Shown in pieces: positions 54,465 to 64,000 of a stretch of DNA of 64,000 bases (the first letter of the stretch is position 1; each line of letters opens with the position of its first letter). The translations under genes were made by a program, and so were the position numbers. The stretch comes from Humulus lupulus (lineage: Eukaryota; Streptophyta; Magnoliopsida; Rosales; Cannabaceae): NCBI RefSeq assembly GCF_963169125.1, contig NC_084796.1, forward strand, positions 87,156,888 to 87,220,887, given 5' to 3'. Under the pieces are notes generated by a model. The model was not told the origin of the DNA. It saw nothing but the letters and a program-made list of their open reading frames with translations, and ran no database searches.

Positions 54465-55372
54465 ATCTGATCTCGGGGAAATCACTTATTGAGGCTGCGT
54501 CCCCTGATTTTTGTAACTTTTTAATTTATGCCCATGGGGCTGATACAATTTCTTTTAACATTGACTTTCATATGCTTTACATTTCTTGGCTCGAAATATT
54601 TTGCACATTTTTTATGGATGAATCATTTATGTTTATTTATTCATACAAACATATTGTGGATTTAGGTTCAAAGCTCAATGCATTCATGCACAGTTTGTTC
54701 AAATTATCCGCTCCCGACCTCATTATTCATCAAAGTCGGATGTTACTTTAACCATGAACTCGAAAGTACTTATATGATATGTAACGTGAATGGTTTGGTT
54801 ATATCTTTTTTTTTGCTTAGTTACTTTTCCTCGTCCTCGGTTTTCATTCCAAGGTTAAGAGTTTGAAACTATTTTTCTTTAAGATATTCCAGCCTCGATC
54901 TCGACTTATCCCGACGTAGGTTTAGGTTCCTACTTATCGTCGATTAGTTTTTTTTTTTTTGCCGGTTTGTTCCAAACCTGTTGAGTTTGCACATTTGGTT
55001 AATTCCAAACGTTTTCTGTTTTTGATAATTCGGTTATGTCCAAACTATCTAAGCTCGCGCATCTGGTTATATCCAAATGCTTCATGTTTTTGATAACTCG
55101 GTTATGTCCGAACTATCTAAGCTCGCGCATCTGGTTATATCCAAATGCTTCATATATTTTTTATTTTTTAAGCTGATGGTATATATACCAATGATGCCCC
55201 CTTAATATCCTATGAGTGTGACCATACGTTATTAAATTAAGAGAGATTGCAAAAATAAAAAATAAAAAGAGATAATATACTGAATGAAATAAATCTTTAT
55301 TTGATGGTAATCAAAAGGCAAACAAACTAATACAAATAAAAACTCATGGTTATAGGCAACACTTTTCCTACA
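54465..55372. other. Element E spacer between the antisense gene and pol
   Basis: Convergent-gene spacer, AT-rich, with a T-rich run near 54950 and a tandem repeat at 54960-55160. No gene. The part next to the antisense gene (GGCTGCGTCCC) matches B at 12949-12957. Confidence 0.65.
54960..55160. repeat. About 68-bp tandem repeat in the element E spacer
   Basis: Two good units start at 55024 and 55092 (GATAACTCGGTTATGTCC, then AACTATCTAAGCTCGCGC, then ATCTGGTTATATCCAAATGC), preceded by a diverged unit from 54962. Reverse complement of the array at 494-700 in B. Confidence 0.85.
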
Positions 55373-56639
55373 CTACTGATAGTAAGGTCTAAGGTGTTCG
55401 CCATTCCATGCTCGTGGTACTAGGCTCCCGTCCAATCTCGCAAGTTTGTACACACCAGGATGGATGATTGACTCTATCTGGTACGGTCCTTCCCAGTTCG
55501 GCCCGAGCACTACAGCTGCTGGATCTCGGGTTGCCAAGAATACGTGTCTCAACACCAGATCTCCCATTCCGAACTTTCGATCTCGAACCCTCTTGTTGAA
55601 ATATCTGGTAGTTCGTTGCTGGTAGGCAGCATTTCTCAGCTGAGCCTCTTCTCTTTTTTCTTCAATCAAATCTAGGGTTTCTTCGAGCTAAGTGTGGTTT
55701 GAACTTTGATCGTAAATCTGAGTTCGGATCGTTAGGATTTCTACCTCAATAGGCAACATTGCCTCGCAGTCATATGCTAGAGAGAACGGGGTATGTCCTG
55801 TTGAGGTTCGAGCTGTGGTCCTGTATCCCCAAAGGACTTGGGGAAATTCTTCGGGCCACCGTCCCTTTGCTTCCTCCAACTTTTTCTTTAAAGAACTTTT
55901 GAGAGTTTTGTTCACAACTTCGACCTGGCCATTCGCTTGAGGGTGAGCCACTGATGAAAAACTCTTTATTATACCGTTCTTTTCACAAAAGTTGGTGAAC
56001 AAGTCGCAATCGAACTAGGTTCCGTTGTCGGATACGATCTTCCTCGGCACTCCGTATCGGCACACGATGCTCTTTACAACGAAATCAAGGATCTTCTTTG
56101 AGATTATAGTTGCCAATGGTTCATCCTCCGTCCATTTTGTGAAGTAATCCACGGCGACTACAGCATATTTCACTCCGCCTTTGCCAGTTGGGAGAGAGCC
56201 TATGAGGTCGATGCCCCATACCGCGAAAGGCCATGGGGATGTCAACATGGTCAGCTCGGATGGTGGGGCTCGGGGTATCGTGGCGAATCTCTGGCATTTG
56301 TCGCATTTCTTCACATACTCGAAATAATTTATTTTAATGGTTGGCCAGAAATATCCCTGGCGTATGATCTTCTTGGACAGGCTATGCCCCCCGGTGTGGT
56401 CTCCACAGAACCCTTCATGAATTTCTTCAATGATTTTCTTAGCTTCGGGAGGGGTTACGCACCTAAGTAATGGCATGGAATATCCCCTTCGGTATAGCTT
56501 TCCGTCCAAAATGGTGTAACGGGGAAGTTGATACATCAACTTTCGAGCCTGGTTCCGATCTTTTGGAAGAGTTCCATTTTCGAGATAATCAACTATTGGG
56601 GTCATCCAGGTCGGCTCTGTTTCGATCATACACACATCT
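55373..56639 (-). pseudogene. pol: Element E integrase
   Basis: Zinc domain (HEGFCGDHTGGHSLSKKIIR, CDKCQRF), core (WGIDLIGSLPTGKGG, SDNGT then stop, QANGQVEVVNK) and C-terminal GPNWEGPYQ; ends YYQ. TAG at 56015 replaces the Gln of NGTQFD, present in A and D. TAG at 55686 also interrupts. A frameshift near 56640-56660 separates it from RNase H. Confidence 0.92.
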
Positions 56640-58505
56640 TCCCCTTTCTGGCTCGTTAATGCTAGGTGCTGATAGGTGTTCTATGGGTACAACATTCAGC
56701 TCTTCATTTTCGGCGGATGTGGCGAGTCGAGCTAAGGCATCTGCATTTGAGTTCCGTTCTCGGGGAACCTGTTCGATTGCATAAAACTCGAAATACTCCA
56801 ATGCGGATTTTTCCTTTTCTAGATAAGTTGCCATTTTAGTGCCACGAGCCTGGTATTCTCCTAGGATTTGATTAACCACGAGCTGGGAGTCACTGTAGCA
56901 ATGTATAGCTTTAGCTTTGAGCTCCTTAGCTATACGAAGTCCCGCGAGCAAAGCCTCGTATTCGGCCTCATTATTCGACGCTTTGAAGCCAAATCTTAGG
57001 GCAAAATGAAATCTGCTTCCTGCGGGGGTAACCAAAATGACCCCTGCCCCTGCTCCATTTTCATTTGACGAGCCGTCGACGTAAAGTTTCCACAGCTCGT
57101 GGGCCGTGGTTATTACCTCATCGTCGGCTATACCAGTACATTCCACTATAAAGTCCGCCAATGCCTGTGCCTTAATGGTCGTTCTCGGGTGGTAGGTGAT
57201 CTCGAACTGTCCGAGCTCAACAACCCATTTAAGAAGTCGACCTGAAGCTTCTAGTTTAGACAGGACTTGCCTAAGTGGTTGATCAGTCAGCACATGGATG
57301 GGATGTGCCTGAAAGTAGGGGCGGAGCTTACGGGATGAATGAATTAGACTGAGTGCGAGTTTCTCCATCAATGGATATCTTGACTCTGCCCCCAGTAATC
57401 TTTTACTGATGTAGTAAACGGGTCTTTGCACCCTCTCTTCTTCTCGAACGAGCACTGCGCTTATCAAGTGTGCGGTGGTTGAAAGGTATAGGTACAATAC
57501 TTCTCCCGTTTCAGGTTTTGACAGGATGGGTGGTTCCGCTAGGTGCTTTTTGAGCTCCTGAAAGGCCAGCTCGCATTCCTCTGTCCATTCAAACTTCTTA
57601 CCTCCTCTCAGTAAGTTGAAAAATGGAAGACCACGATCCGTAGATTTCGAGATGAATTTGCTTAGGGCTGCCATCCTGCCAGTCAGACTTTGGACATCTT
57701 TGTGCCTTCGAGGTGAGGGCATGTCAATCAGGTCCTTGATCTTGTCGGGGTTAGCCTCGATTCCTCGAGAGTTCACAATAAAGCCCAGAAATTTTCCTGA
57801 AGATACCCCGAAAGTGCACTTTTGAGGATTTAGCTTCATGTTATACTTCCTGAGCACGCTGAAGCACTCTTCGAGGTCATCAACATGGTTCTTGTTGAGT
57901 TGAGACTTTACAAGCATGTCATCAACATAAACTTCCATGTTGTTCCCTATTTGTTCTGAAAGCATCATGTTTACGAGCCGCTGGTATGTGGCTCCAGCAT
58001 TCTTGAGCCCGAATGGCATGACATTATAGCAGTATAGCCCTTTATCCGTGATGAAGCTCGTATGTTCTTGGTCGAGGGCATACATGGGAATCTGGTTATA
58101 TCTAGAATATGCATCCATGAACGACATTAGGCCGTGCCCCGCCGTGGCATCCACGAGCTGGTCAATCCTTGGTAACGGAAAACAGTCTTTTGGGCAAGCT
58201 TTGTTGAGATCTGAGTAGTCAATACAGGTTCTCCACGTCCCATTGGGCTTTGGGACCAACACCGGATTGGCTACCCAGTCAGGGTAAAAGGCATCCCTAA
58301 TGAATCGGTTGGCCTTTAACCTGTCGACCTCCTCCTTTAGCGCCTTCTTCCTGTCTTCGTCCAGCTGTCTTCACTTTTGTTGCTTTGGAGGAAAGCTTTT
58401 GTCTATGTTTAGCGCGTGGCTTGCTACATTCGGGCTTATCCCCACCATGTCTGAGTGTGACCACGCGAAGACATCTAGGTTTTTCTTTAAAAAACAAATT
58501 AATTG
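56640..58505 (-). pseudogene. pol: Element E reverse transcriptase and both RNase H domains
   Basis: One long open stretch from 58262 to 56640 holds RT (PKPNGTWRTCIDYSDLNKAC, YVDD at 57918-57929), the RT-linked RNase H (YYISKRLLGAESRYPLMEKL) and the second RNase H (WKLYVDGSSNENGAGAG, NNEAEYEALLAGL, YSDSQLVVNQILGEYQARG). Upstream, the RT N-terminus is interrupted by TGA 58371-58373. It is the most complete RT-RNase H block in the window and shows the dual RNase H arrangement without a break. Confidence 0.94.
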
Positions 58506-59360
58506 CTATTTTGCCTCGTCCTGGAGGTGTTTTCCGACCTTCACCTTCTTCGAGGGATCAGCTTCCTCGAGCTGAATTTCTTCAAGCTCCTCTAAGGGTT
58601 CGAGGTCAACTTTCTCCTCAATCCTCGGATCAATCTCCTCATCAATTTCTAAGACTGCTCCGTCTTTGTTTTGTACAATAACGAGTGCTTGAACGCTCGT
58701 TTGTTTCTTTCCCCTCAGGGAGATTCTATAGCATTCCCTCCCTGCCAATTGGTCTCCTTTTAATGTCCCGACTCCGCTAGGGGTTGGGAACTTAAGGGCC
58801 AGATGCCTTACTGATGAAACTGCCCCCAGCCCGACCAGGGCGGGTCTCCCGAGCAGCACATTATAGGCAGATGGTAAATCTACTACCACGAACTCCATTA
58901 TCTTGGTCACCGAGACTGGATAGTCTCCCAAGGTCACGGGGAGCTCAATGGATCCCATACAGGCAGTTCCTTCCCCTGAAAAGCCGTACAAAGTAGTTGC
59001 ACATGCTTTAAGGTCGCGAAGGGAGAGTCCCATCTTCTCGAGGGTTGCTTTATAAAGGATGTTGACTGAGCTCCCATTATCTATGAGAACTCGGTGGACC
59101 CTTTTATTGGCCAACTAAAGAGTAATGACCAGCGGATCATGATGAGGGAACTGAACATGGGAGGCGTCTTCCTCGGTGAAGGTTATTGGTTGTGTTTCAA
59201 TCCTCTGGCTTTTTGGTGCCCTAGGTTCGGGTTCATAAGGAGACCCGTCCCCTGTCTTCAACTCATTAACATACCTCTTTTGGGCATTCCTGCCCCCTCC
59301 TGCGAGATGAGGCCCTCCCGAGATGGTTATTACATCCTCTCCATCTATCGGCGGGGCCTG
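58506..59360 (-). pseudogene. pol: Element E protease region
   Basis: VLIDNGSSVNILYKATLEKM carries the protease active site with Asp-Asn-Gly (59073-59081). An acidic linker follows, up to TAG 58506. TAG at 59115 lies where the family has Gln before LANKRVHR. A one-base frameshift near 59360 separates it from gag, because gag continues in the neighbouring frame. Confidence 0.88.
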
Positions 59361-61573
59361 TCCTTTTCCTGAGCTCGGGAGTTATTGTTTTGTGTCGTCG
59401 GAGGTGCGGCTACTCTCTGGCTCGCGGCCGCCTGACCAGTACTCTGGTTTTTGACATATTTCCGGAAGTAACCTCTCGAGATCAACCCTTCGATCTCGTA
59501 CTTCAATTGTCGACATTCATCTGTTGTATGCCCGGTGTCTCTGTGGAGCCGGCAATATTTACTGGAATCCCTCTTGGATTTTTGATTTCTCATCGGGTCC
59601 GGGCGCCTAAAGGGGACCTGGTTTTCATTAGCCAGGTATATGTTCTCCCGAGACTCATTGAGCTCGGTGTATACCCTATACACGGAGAAATACCTCTCCC
59701 CTTTCTTCTTCTTTCCTCCCTCGGCTTCGAGGTTACTTCCTTCGTTCTTTTTTCTCTTGGAGGGGTTCTCCGTGGCAGGCTTTGGAGCTGCTGGGTCCGC
59801 CAAGGTTGAGGCAGAGTTGATGTTTATCGTTGTAGTATCGGACTGGGGAGTCGCTTTGAGCGTCGACCTCGCTTCCTCTACATTGACAAACCTCTGCGCT
59901 CGTCTGTTAAACTCAGTTATTGACCTTACCGGTTTCCCTTGCATGTCGTCCCAAAGGTCACTTCCCGGTAATACACCAGCTCGGATAGCCATTAGGTGCC
60001 CACTGTCATCTATGTCCTGAGCTCGGGCTACTTCCAGATTAAATCTTGTTAGGTAACTTTTTAGTGTTTCGCCCGGTTGTTGCCAGACGTTAGTTAAGGT
60101 GGATGCTTATGGTCTGACCCCCATCATTGCTCTGAACTGCTTCTTAAAGTCTTTAGACAACTGCTCCCATGAGGTTATTGAGTGTCTCTTATATTTTTCG
60201 AACCAACTTTTGGCAGGTCCTGCCAATGATGTTGGAAACAACATGCACCGGAGCTCGTAACCCACGTTACTGGCTCTCATGATAGTGTTGAACGTGCTCA
60301 GGTGACTACACGGGTCGGTTTTTCCTTCAAACGTTGGGACGTGAGGGATCCGAAACCCTTGAGGAAGTTGAGTGTTGGAAATATGGGGAGCAAACGGCTC
60401 GAGCTCCTCGTCAGAGTCCTCATATCGACCATTTCCTCGTTCATTCTTTAAAAGCCTAAAGGCTCTTTCGAGCTGATCGATTCTTTCTTGGACTGGGTCA
60501 ATAGAAGGTACTGTCTGGAATTGATTGTCATTGATCGTGATTCCAGGCTCGGGTCTCCGCGAGGGGTCTCTACGCCTATTCAAGCAATTCCTCAAGTTAG
60601 GATTCTTTTGGTCACCATTACCCCGACTCTGATTCAGGTGGTCTCGCAGGTCGTGATGATTTTTGCGACTTCCGGTATTCTTACAACCTCGGTCATGCTT
60701 ACTGACTGACCTGGTATCTCCAGAATCTTCACTGGTAAAACTCATTGCTTGGTTATTTCGTGATGGATTCTTCCCACGTCGCCTCGTCTCCGCAGTGCGA
60801 GACCGAGATGTCTGACTTTTCTCAGACGGGGCGCCTCTCCGCTCCTGGAAAGTCTCCCTATTTCCTTGTCTTTCTCCCGCACGCCCTTCATTCTAATCTC
60901 GAACGGGTTGAGTGTTCCTGCGGGGGGGCGAAGGATATCTTATGGGTGACGGAGGAAACCGTATAGGTGACGATGGCTGCCACCCTTGTCGCGGCCTAGA
61001 GGGTCCAGAATTCGCCCGAGATGGTCCGGTCGCATTTGGTGCGCTCCCAGGTACCTGAGTCCGAGCCTCTGCAGGGGTTCAGTTATTCTCAGTTCCTGCA
61101 GGCACTTCCACAGGCGGGTTAGCCGGGGCCCGAGCCCAAGTACTCCTCTGGGGCGTAGGTGGAGCGGATGGCTCTGCTGGTGCCGGAGGTTGAGTCGGCC
61201 TCCTTGTGGCAGCATCTTATCGTGGACGCCCACGGGGTCTCCGGGGAGGAACATGCACGTCCCTTGGAGGAGGGACTTGGTTTTCGCGCGGAGGCGGGGG
61301 CTGAGCCACCTGTGCCTCTGCGGCTATCCTTGTCAACTCTTCATTCCGTTTGTTGGCCTCTGCCAATAGCTGTTTCAACTGCCGGTTTTCAAGTTCCACA
61401 ATAGGAACGTACCGCTCAGGATTGTAGTACATATCCTCATCTCTTGGTGGAGGAGGTGGTCCCCGGGAATCAGAAGACCCACTTCTCTCTTCAACGTCCA
61501 GGTTCTCCATTGGCTGTTTTCCAGGACGTCTTGGGTAATTTTCTTCAGGTATGTTCTGATTTTTTGTGGCCAT
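59361..61573 (-). pseudogene. gag: Element E gag
   Basis: ATG 61573 is 27 bases after the primer site. N-terminal coiled coil (VELENRQLKQLLAEANKRNE), then a Pro/Arg-rich region, the gag domain (FEGKTDPCSHLSTF, AKSWFEKYKRHSI, QQPGETLKSYLTRF) and zinc knuckle CRLHRDTGHTTDEC (CHHC), about 59475-59520. Stops at 61217, in the 60950-61090 region and at 60107. The N-terminal layout matches D and A, so the family gag is well defined. Confidence 0.9.
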
Positions 61574-61599
61574 GACTTTTTCAGGGATGAATGCTTAAG

Positions 61600-61618
61600 G
61601 CTCTCAATGAAAGCACCA
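61600..61618 (-). other. Primer binding site of element E
   Basis: TGGTGCTTTCATTGAGAGC on the minus strand, three bases from the LTR; identical to D. Confidence 0.85.
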
Positions 61619-61621
61619 AAC

Positions 61622-62418
61622 TGTTGACGCCGTTTTTCGTCAACAGTGAAAGGAGAGCACGTAAACAATAACTGATAATGGCCAATTAAATTATGACAAT
61701 ACAAACATACGATTTTTACGTGGTTCAGCAGTTAAATCTGCCTAGTCCACGAGTCTCTGTTATTAAACTCAAGATTATCTCTAAAAATTCTTAAGCATGA
61801 ATTCTTCAGAGTTTTCTCTCAAGGTTCAGAATTTCAGTCCCTTACAATGGTGCATGACCTCTCTATTTATAGAGAAGGCTGCAAAATACTATCCCACATA
61901 TTTTGGGTAGTTACTCTTTTTGTGTAAATAAAATAAATGGCTTTAAATGCCTATAATCAGATATAAAAGGAAACGTCCCCTGAAGACCAAGGGGCGTATA
62001 ACTAACCAAATAATATCCCATGATATTATGGGATTTACAACAATAAATGCAGACTGCGTCTCTTGTGGATAACACTTGTGGATATTCAAAGTCATAATCA
62101 TGTCTCTCTAAGACCTTAGTCCCTCAGTTTCCTCATCAGCTTTCGAGCTAATGACATCTCCCGAGGTCACATGTCTTTCGAGATCGTATGCGCGTCAGGG
62201 CTCGGAACCCCTGATTCGAGGTCATTCCTGAAGATAGATGCGTCTCGGAAACTACCTTTCGAGATCGTAAATATTTCGAGGTCACCATAATCGAGGTCGT
62301 CTCAGTTTTTCAGGCTCGATATTTAATCCTGGAGCATGCTTCAAACTGTACGAGTTCATTCGCTGCGAATTCAGCTTTCAAGGTCACATTTAACATGGCT
62401 CGAAAACTGGGTACAACA
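61622..62418 (-). repeat. 5' LTR of element E
   Basis: 797 bp, same ends as 49902-50698. Minus-strand TATA at 61864-61871 with the same overlapping inverted repeat. Confidence 0.95.
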
Positions 62419-63267
62419 ATTTTTTTTTTTTCATTTTCCTTTCTTTGGTTACAAAAAAAGAATCATATAAATATATATAAATTTTCTTTTTAGTTAATTT
62501 GTATTCCTTTTCTCCTTCTTAATTTATTTTTATTTTTATTTTTTTATTTTAATAAATATTTGAAAACAAAAAAAAAGATTAAGCTTGATATTTTATCCTC
62601 ACTTCAATTCTTTTTTTTTTTCCTTCTTTACTGTATTTTTCGTGTTGATTATTTTGTTGCTTTAGGTTCCTTAGTTTAGGCGTTTCTTTATTTGTCTTAG
62701 TTTTCCTTAGAATTTAGGTTTTCCAAAAGAAAAAAAAATAACATAAAATTGCATAAAATTGTTCATAAAATTTCAATCATAAAACGCTTAGTATTGGGAA
62801 CAATTGTGTAATATTACAAATGGTAGAAACCGATATTGTTCTGTCTAGAAAGATTGGTTGTTAAATAAGGTTTGTGATAGCGTTACCCTCCACACTTACC
62901 TAGGGAGTTCTGTCTAGGCAAGTGTGGGTCTAAAGCGGTACCTTGGCAACCTTCCCAATCAGCCTGGGAACATTTCGAGCATATACCTTTGCACTATTAC
63001 ATTGTTGAACTTATTACTATAAGAAAACCAAGCTTGTTCTATCAAAATACTCAATTTCACTATGCTTAAAGGTTGTTTGGTCGAAAAGGTTAACTTGTGA
63101 TCCACCATACTTACTCAGTAACCTCGGGGAGTTCTAGTAAGGCGTTGGAGATCACCTCAAAACCTCCAAATCTACCTGGGAACAAGTTTAACAAAAAAAA
63201 AATTAAAAAAAAATCAAACAAATAAAATAAAATAAAAAATAAATCTAATTCTGATTTCTAAGAATGG
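62419..63267 (+). other. Element G leader, right part
   Basis: AT-rich leader with T-runs and A-runs. It contains a GGGAGTTCTG/A-TCTAGG motif pair and a hairpin at 62890-62927. No open frame before the ATG at 63268. Confidence 0.6.
62890..62927. repeat. 14-bp stem-loop in the Athila-like leader
   Basis: CCACACTTACCTAG (62890-62903) pairs with CTAGGCAAGTGTGG (62914-62927) with one mismatch and a 10-base loop. It lies in the transcribed leader upstream of gag. Confidence 0.7.
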
Positions 63268-63586
63268 ATGAATCATCACGAAACTTCTAGTGACACTTCT
63301 TCCAATTCATCCACCACTCCTTCCGGAACTCCTTCCACCAATCATGCTTCTCCACAAACTTTAGCTGATAATAATCCATTCGCGAATGGCTCGCAATGAT
63401 AAAATCCAACCAAGAACTCTCAATGACTACCTCAATCCTACTCGTACTTCCACACCTTAATGCATTATCTTCCCTCCTAATATGCCCGCATTAGAATTTA
63501 AACCTGGCATGATTCAACTCTTGCCCACATTTCATGGAATGGAAAACGAAAGCTCATATGTGCATATTAGAGAATTCAAGTAGTAG
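63268..63586 (+). pseudogene. gag: Element G gag remnant
   Basis: ATG 63268 opens 43 codons (MNHHETSSDTSSN, Ser/Thr-rich) to TGA 63397. A frameshift leads to the frame from 63386, which reads IQPRTLNDYLNPTRTSTP, a stop, then CIIFPPNMPALEFKPGM and YVHIREFK, and two stops at 63581-63586. These are N-terminal Athila Gag motifs. Only about 110 codons of a normally several-hundred-codon gag remain. Confidence 0.8.
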
Positions 63587-64000
63587 CCACATTCTATAAC
63601 CGACTTACGCAGTAGAAGGACTCAGTTTTGGCAACCTCGCTTTGAAGAGCTACCACATGAGAGGTCACAGCCAAAAACTTCAGCCGAAGAGGTTCCAATT
63701 CTTCAATTGACCCAACTTTCCGAGGGTTTGAAACATGACTTCTTGGGAGAAGGTGAAACCTTTCCAGTTATCATCTCGTCCAACCTTCAAAATTCTCAAG
63801 AATTGCAGTTACTCGAGCTACTGCGAACGCATAAATCTGCGATAGGTTGGACGCTTGCTGATATCAAAGGTATTAGCCCTTTAATTTGCTCCCATCAAAT
63901 CAATCTAGAGGACGAGGCTATCCCTCGAAGAGACCCTCAAAGGCGACTGAACCCCACAATGAAAGAAGTTGTAAAAAATGAAGTTTTGAAATTGCTAGAC
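63587..64000 (+). pseudogene. pol: Element G pol, start of the RT region (partial)
   Basis: Open without a stop for 138 codons to the window edge; no start codon. It encodes the stretch just before the Athila RT: FEELPHERSQPKTSAEE, IGWTLADIKGISPLICSHQI and RRDPQRRLNPTMKEVVKNEV. The rest of gag and the protease are absent between 63586 and here, so the copy has an internal deletion of probably more than 2 kb. RT itself continues beyond the window. Confidence 0.82.

Larger units (their letters stand above)
49902..62418 (-). mobile_element. Element E: complete Tat-lineage element of the same family as B
   Basis: 12,517 bp on the minus strand with two 797-bp LTRs that differ at about 19 positions by eye (about 2.4%). 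Flanks are ATTTA (49897-49901) and ATTTT (62419-62423), a target duplication with one mismatch. Primer site 61600-61618, gag-pol 61573-55373, antisense gene 51692-54464. It is inserted in the leader of the Athila-like element G. B on the plus strand is the same family. Confidence 0.94.
47922..64000 (+). mobile_element. Element G: Athila-like Ty3/gypsy element, interrupted by E and cut by the window end
   Basis: 5' LTR 47922-49567, primer site at 49571, leader 49568-49901 and 62419-63267, gag remnant from 63268 and pol from 63587 to the window end. The LTR length (about 1.65 kb), the TGGCGCC primer site, the gag motif LNPTRTSTP/CIIFPPNMPALEFKPGM and the pre-RT motif IGWTLADIKGISPLICSHQI are Athila features. 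Most of gag and the protease are missing, so it is a deletion derivative. It probably inserted into element F. Confidence 0.82.

Noticed and set aside
59345..59370. Programmed frameshift between gag and protease in element E
   Set aside because: A and D keep gag and protease in one frame, and E has other frameshifts (near 56650). No slippery site plus pseudoknot is evident, so a random indel is more likely.

Overview
The window is plant nuclear DNA made almost entirely of nested transposable elements. I see no host gene, no rRNA or tRNA gene and no CRISPR array. The lineages (Tat- and Athila-type Ty3/gypsy, a SIRE-type Ty1/copia, a CACTA transposon), plant-style splice sites and AT-rich spacers indicate a flowering plant, probably a eudicot. 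The species cannot be read from the sequence.

Layout, left to right. 1-488 looks like the end of an LTR of an unrelated gypsy-like element (X). 489-1256 and 12928-17518 are two pieces of one Tat-like element (B, + strand), split by a complete Tat-like element (A, 1257-12922, target duplication AAAAC). B adjoins the right end of a CACTA transposon (17519-19242). 19243-20033 is unassigned DNA with strong hairpins. A SIRE-like copia element (H) starts at 20034. Its pol gene is split by a complete minus-strand Tat-like element (D, 25368-37882, target duplication ATACC), and H resumes at 37883 with RNase H, a third ORF and a 3' LTR. That LTR is cut at 42954 by element F (Tat-like, minus strand, related to A). 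F is cut at about 47922 by an Athila-like element (G), and G is interrupted by a complete Tat-like element E (49902-62418, minus strand, same family as B). G continues to the window end with a remnant gag and the start of its RT domain.

The most interesting content is the second gene of the Tat-like elements. All five (A, B, D, E, F) carry, between pol and the 3' LTR and antisense to gag-pol, a gene with its own TATA box, a 5'UTR intron and four coding exons. I traced GT-AG junctions in all five copies. The coding introns have the same phases (1, 1, 0) wherever the frame is intact. The product has an N-terminal domain resembling the 'putative gypsy type transposon' family (Pfam PF04195) and a C-terminal coiled coil followed by a short conserved aromatic motif. 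Because the introns lie on the strand opposite to the genomic RNA, reverse transcription would not remove them.

All coding regions are damaged by stop codons, mostly C-to-T changes of CAA, CAG or CGA, and by some frameshifts. The elements are therefore decayed copies, although paired LTRs of A, D and E differ at only about 1-2.5% of positions by eye.
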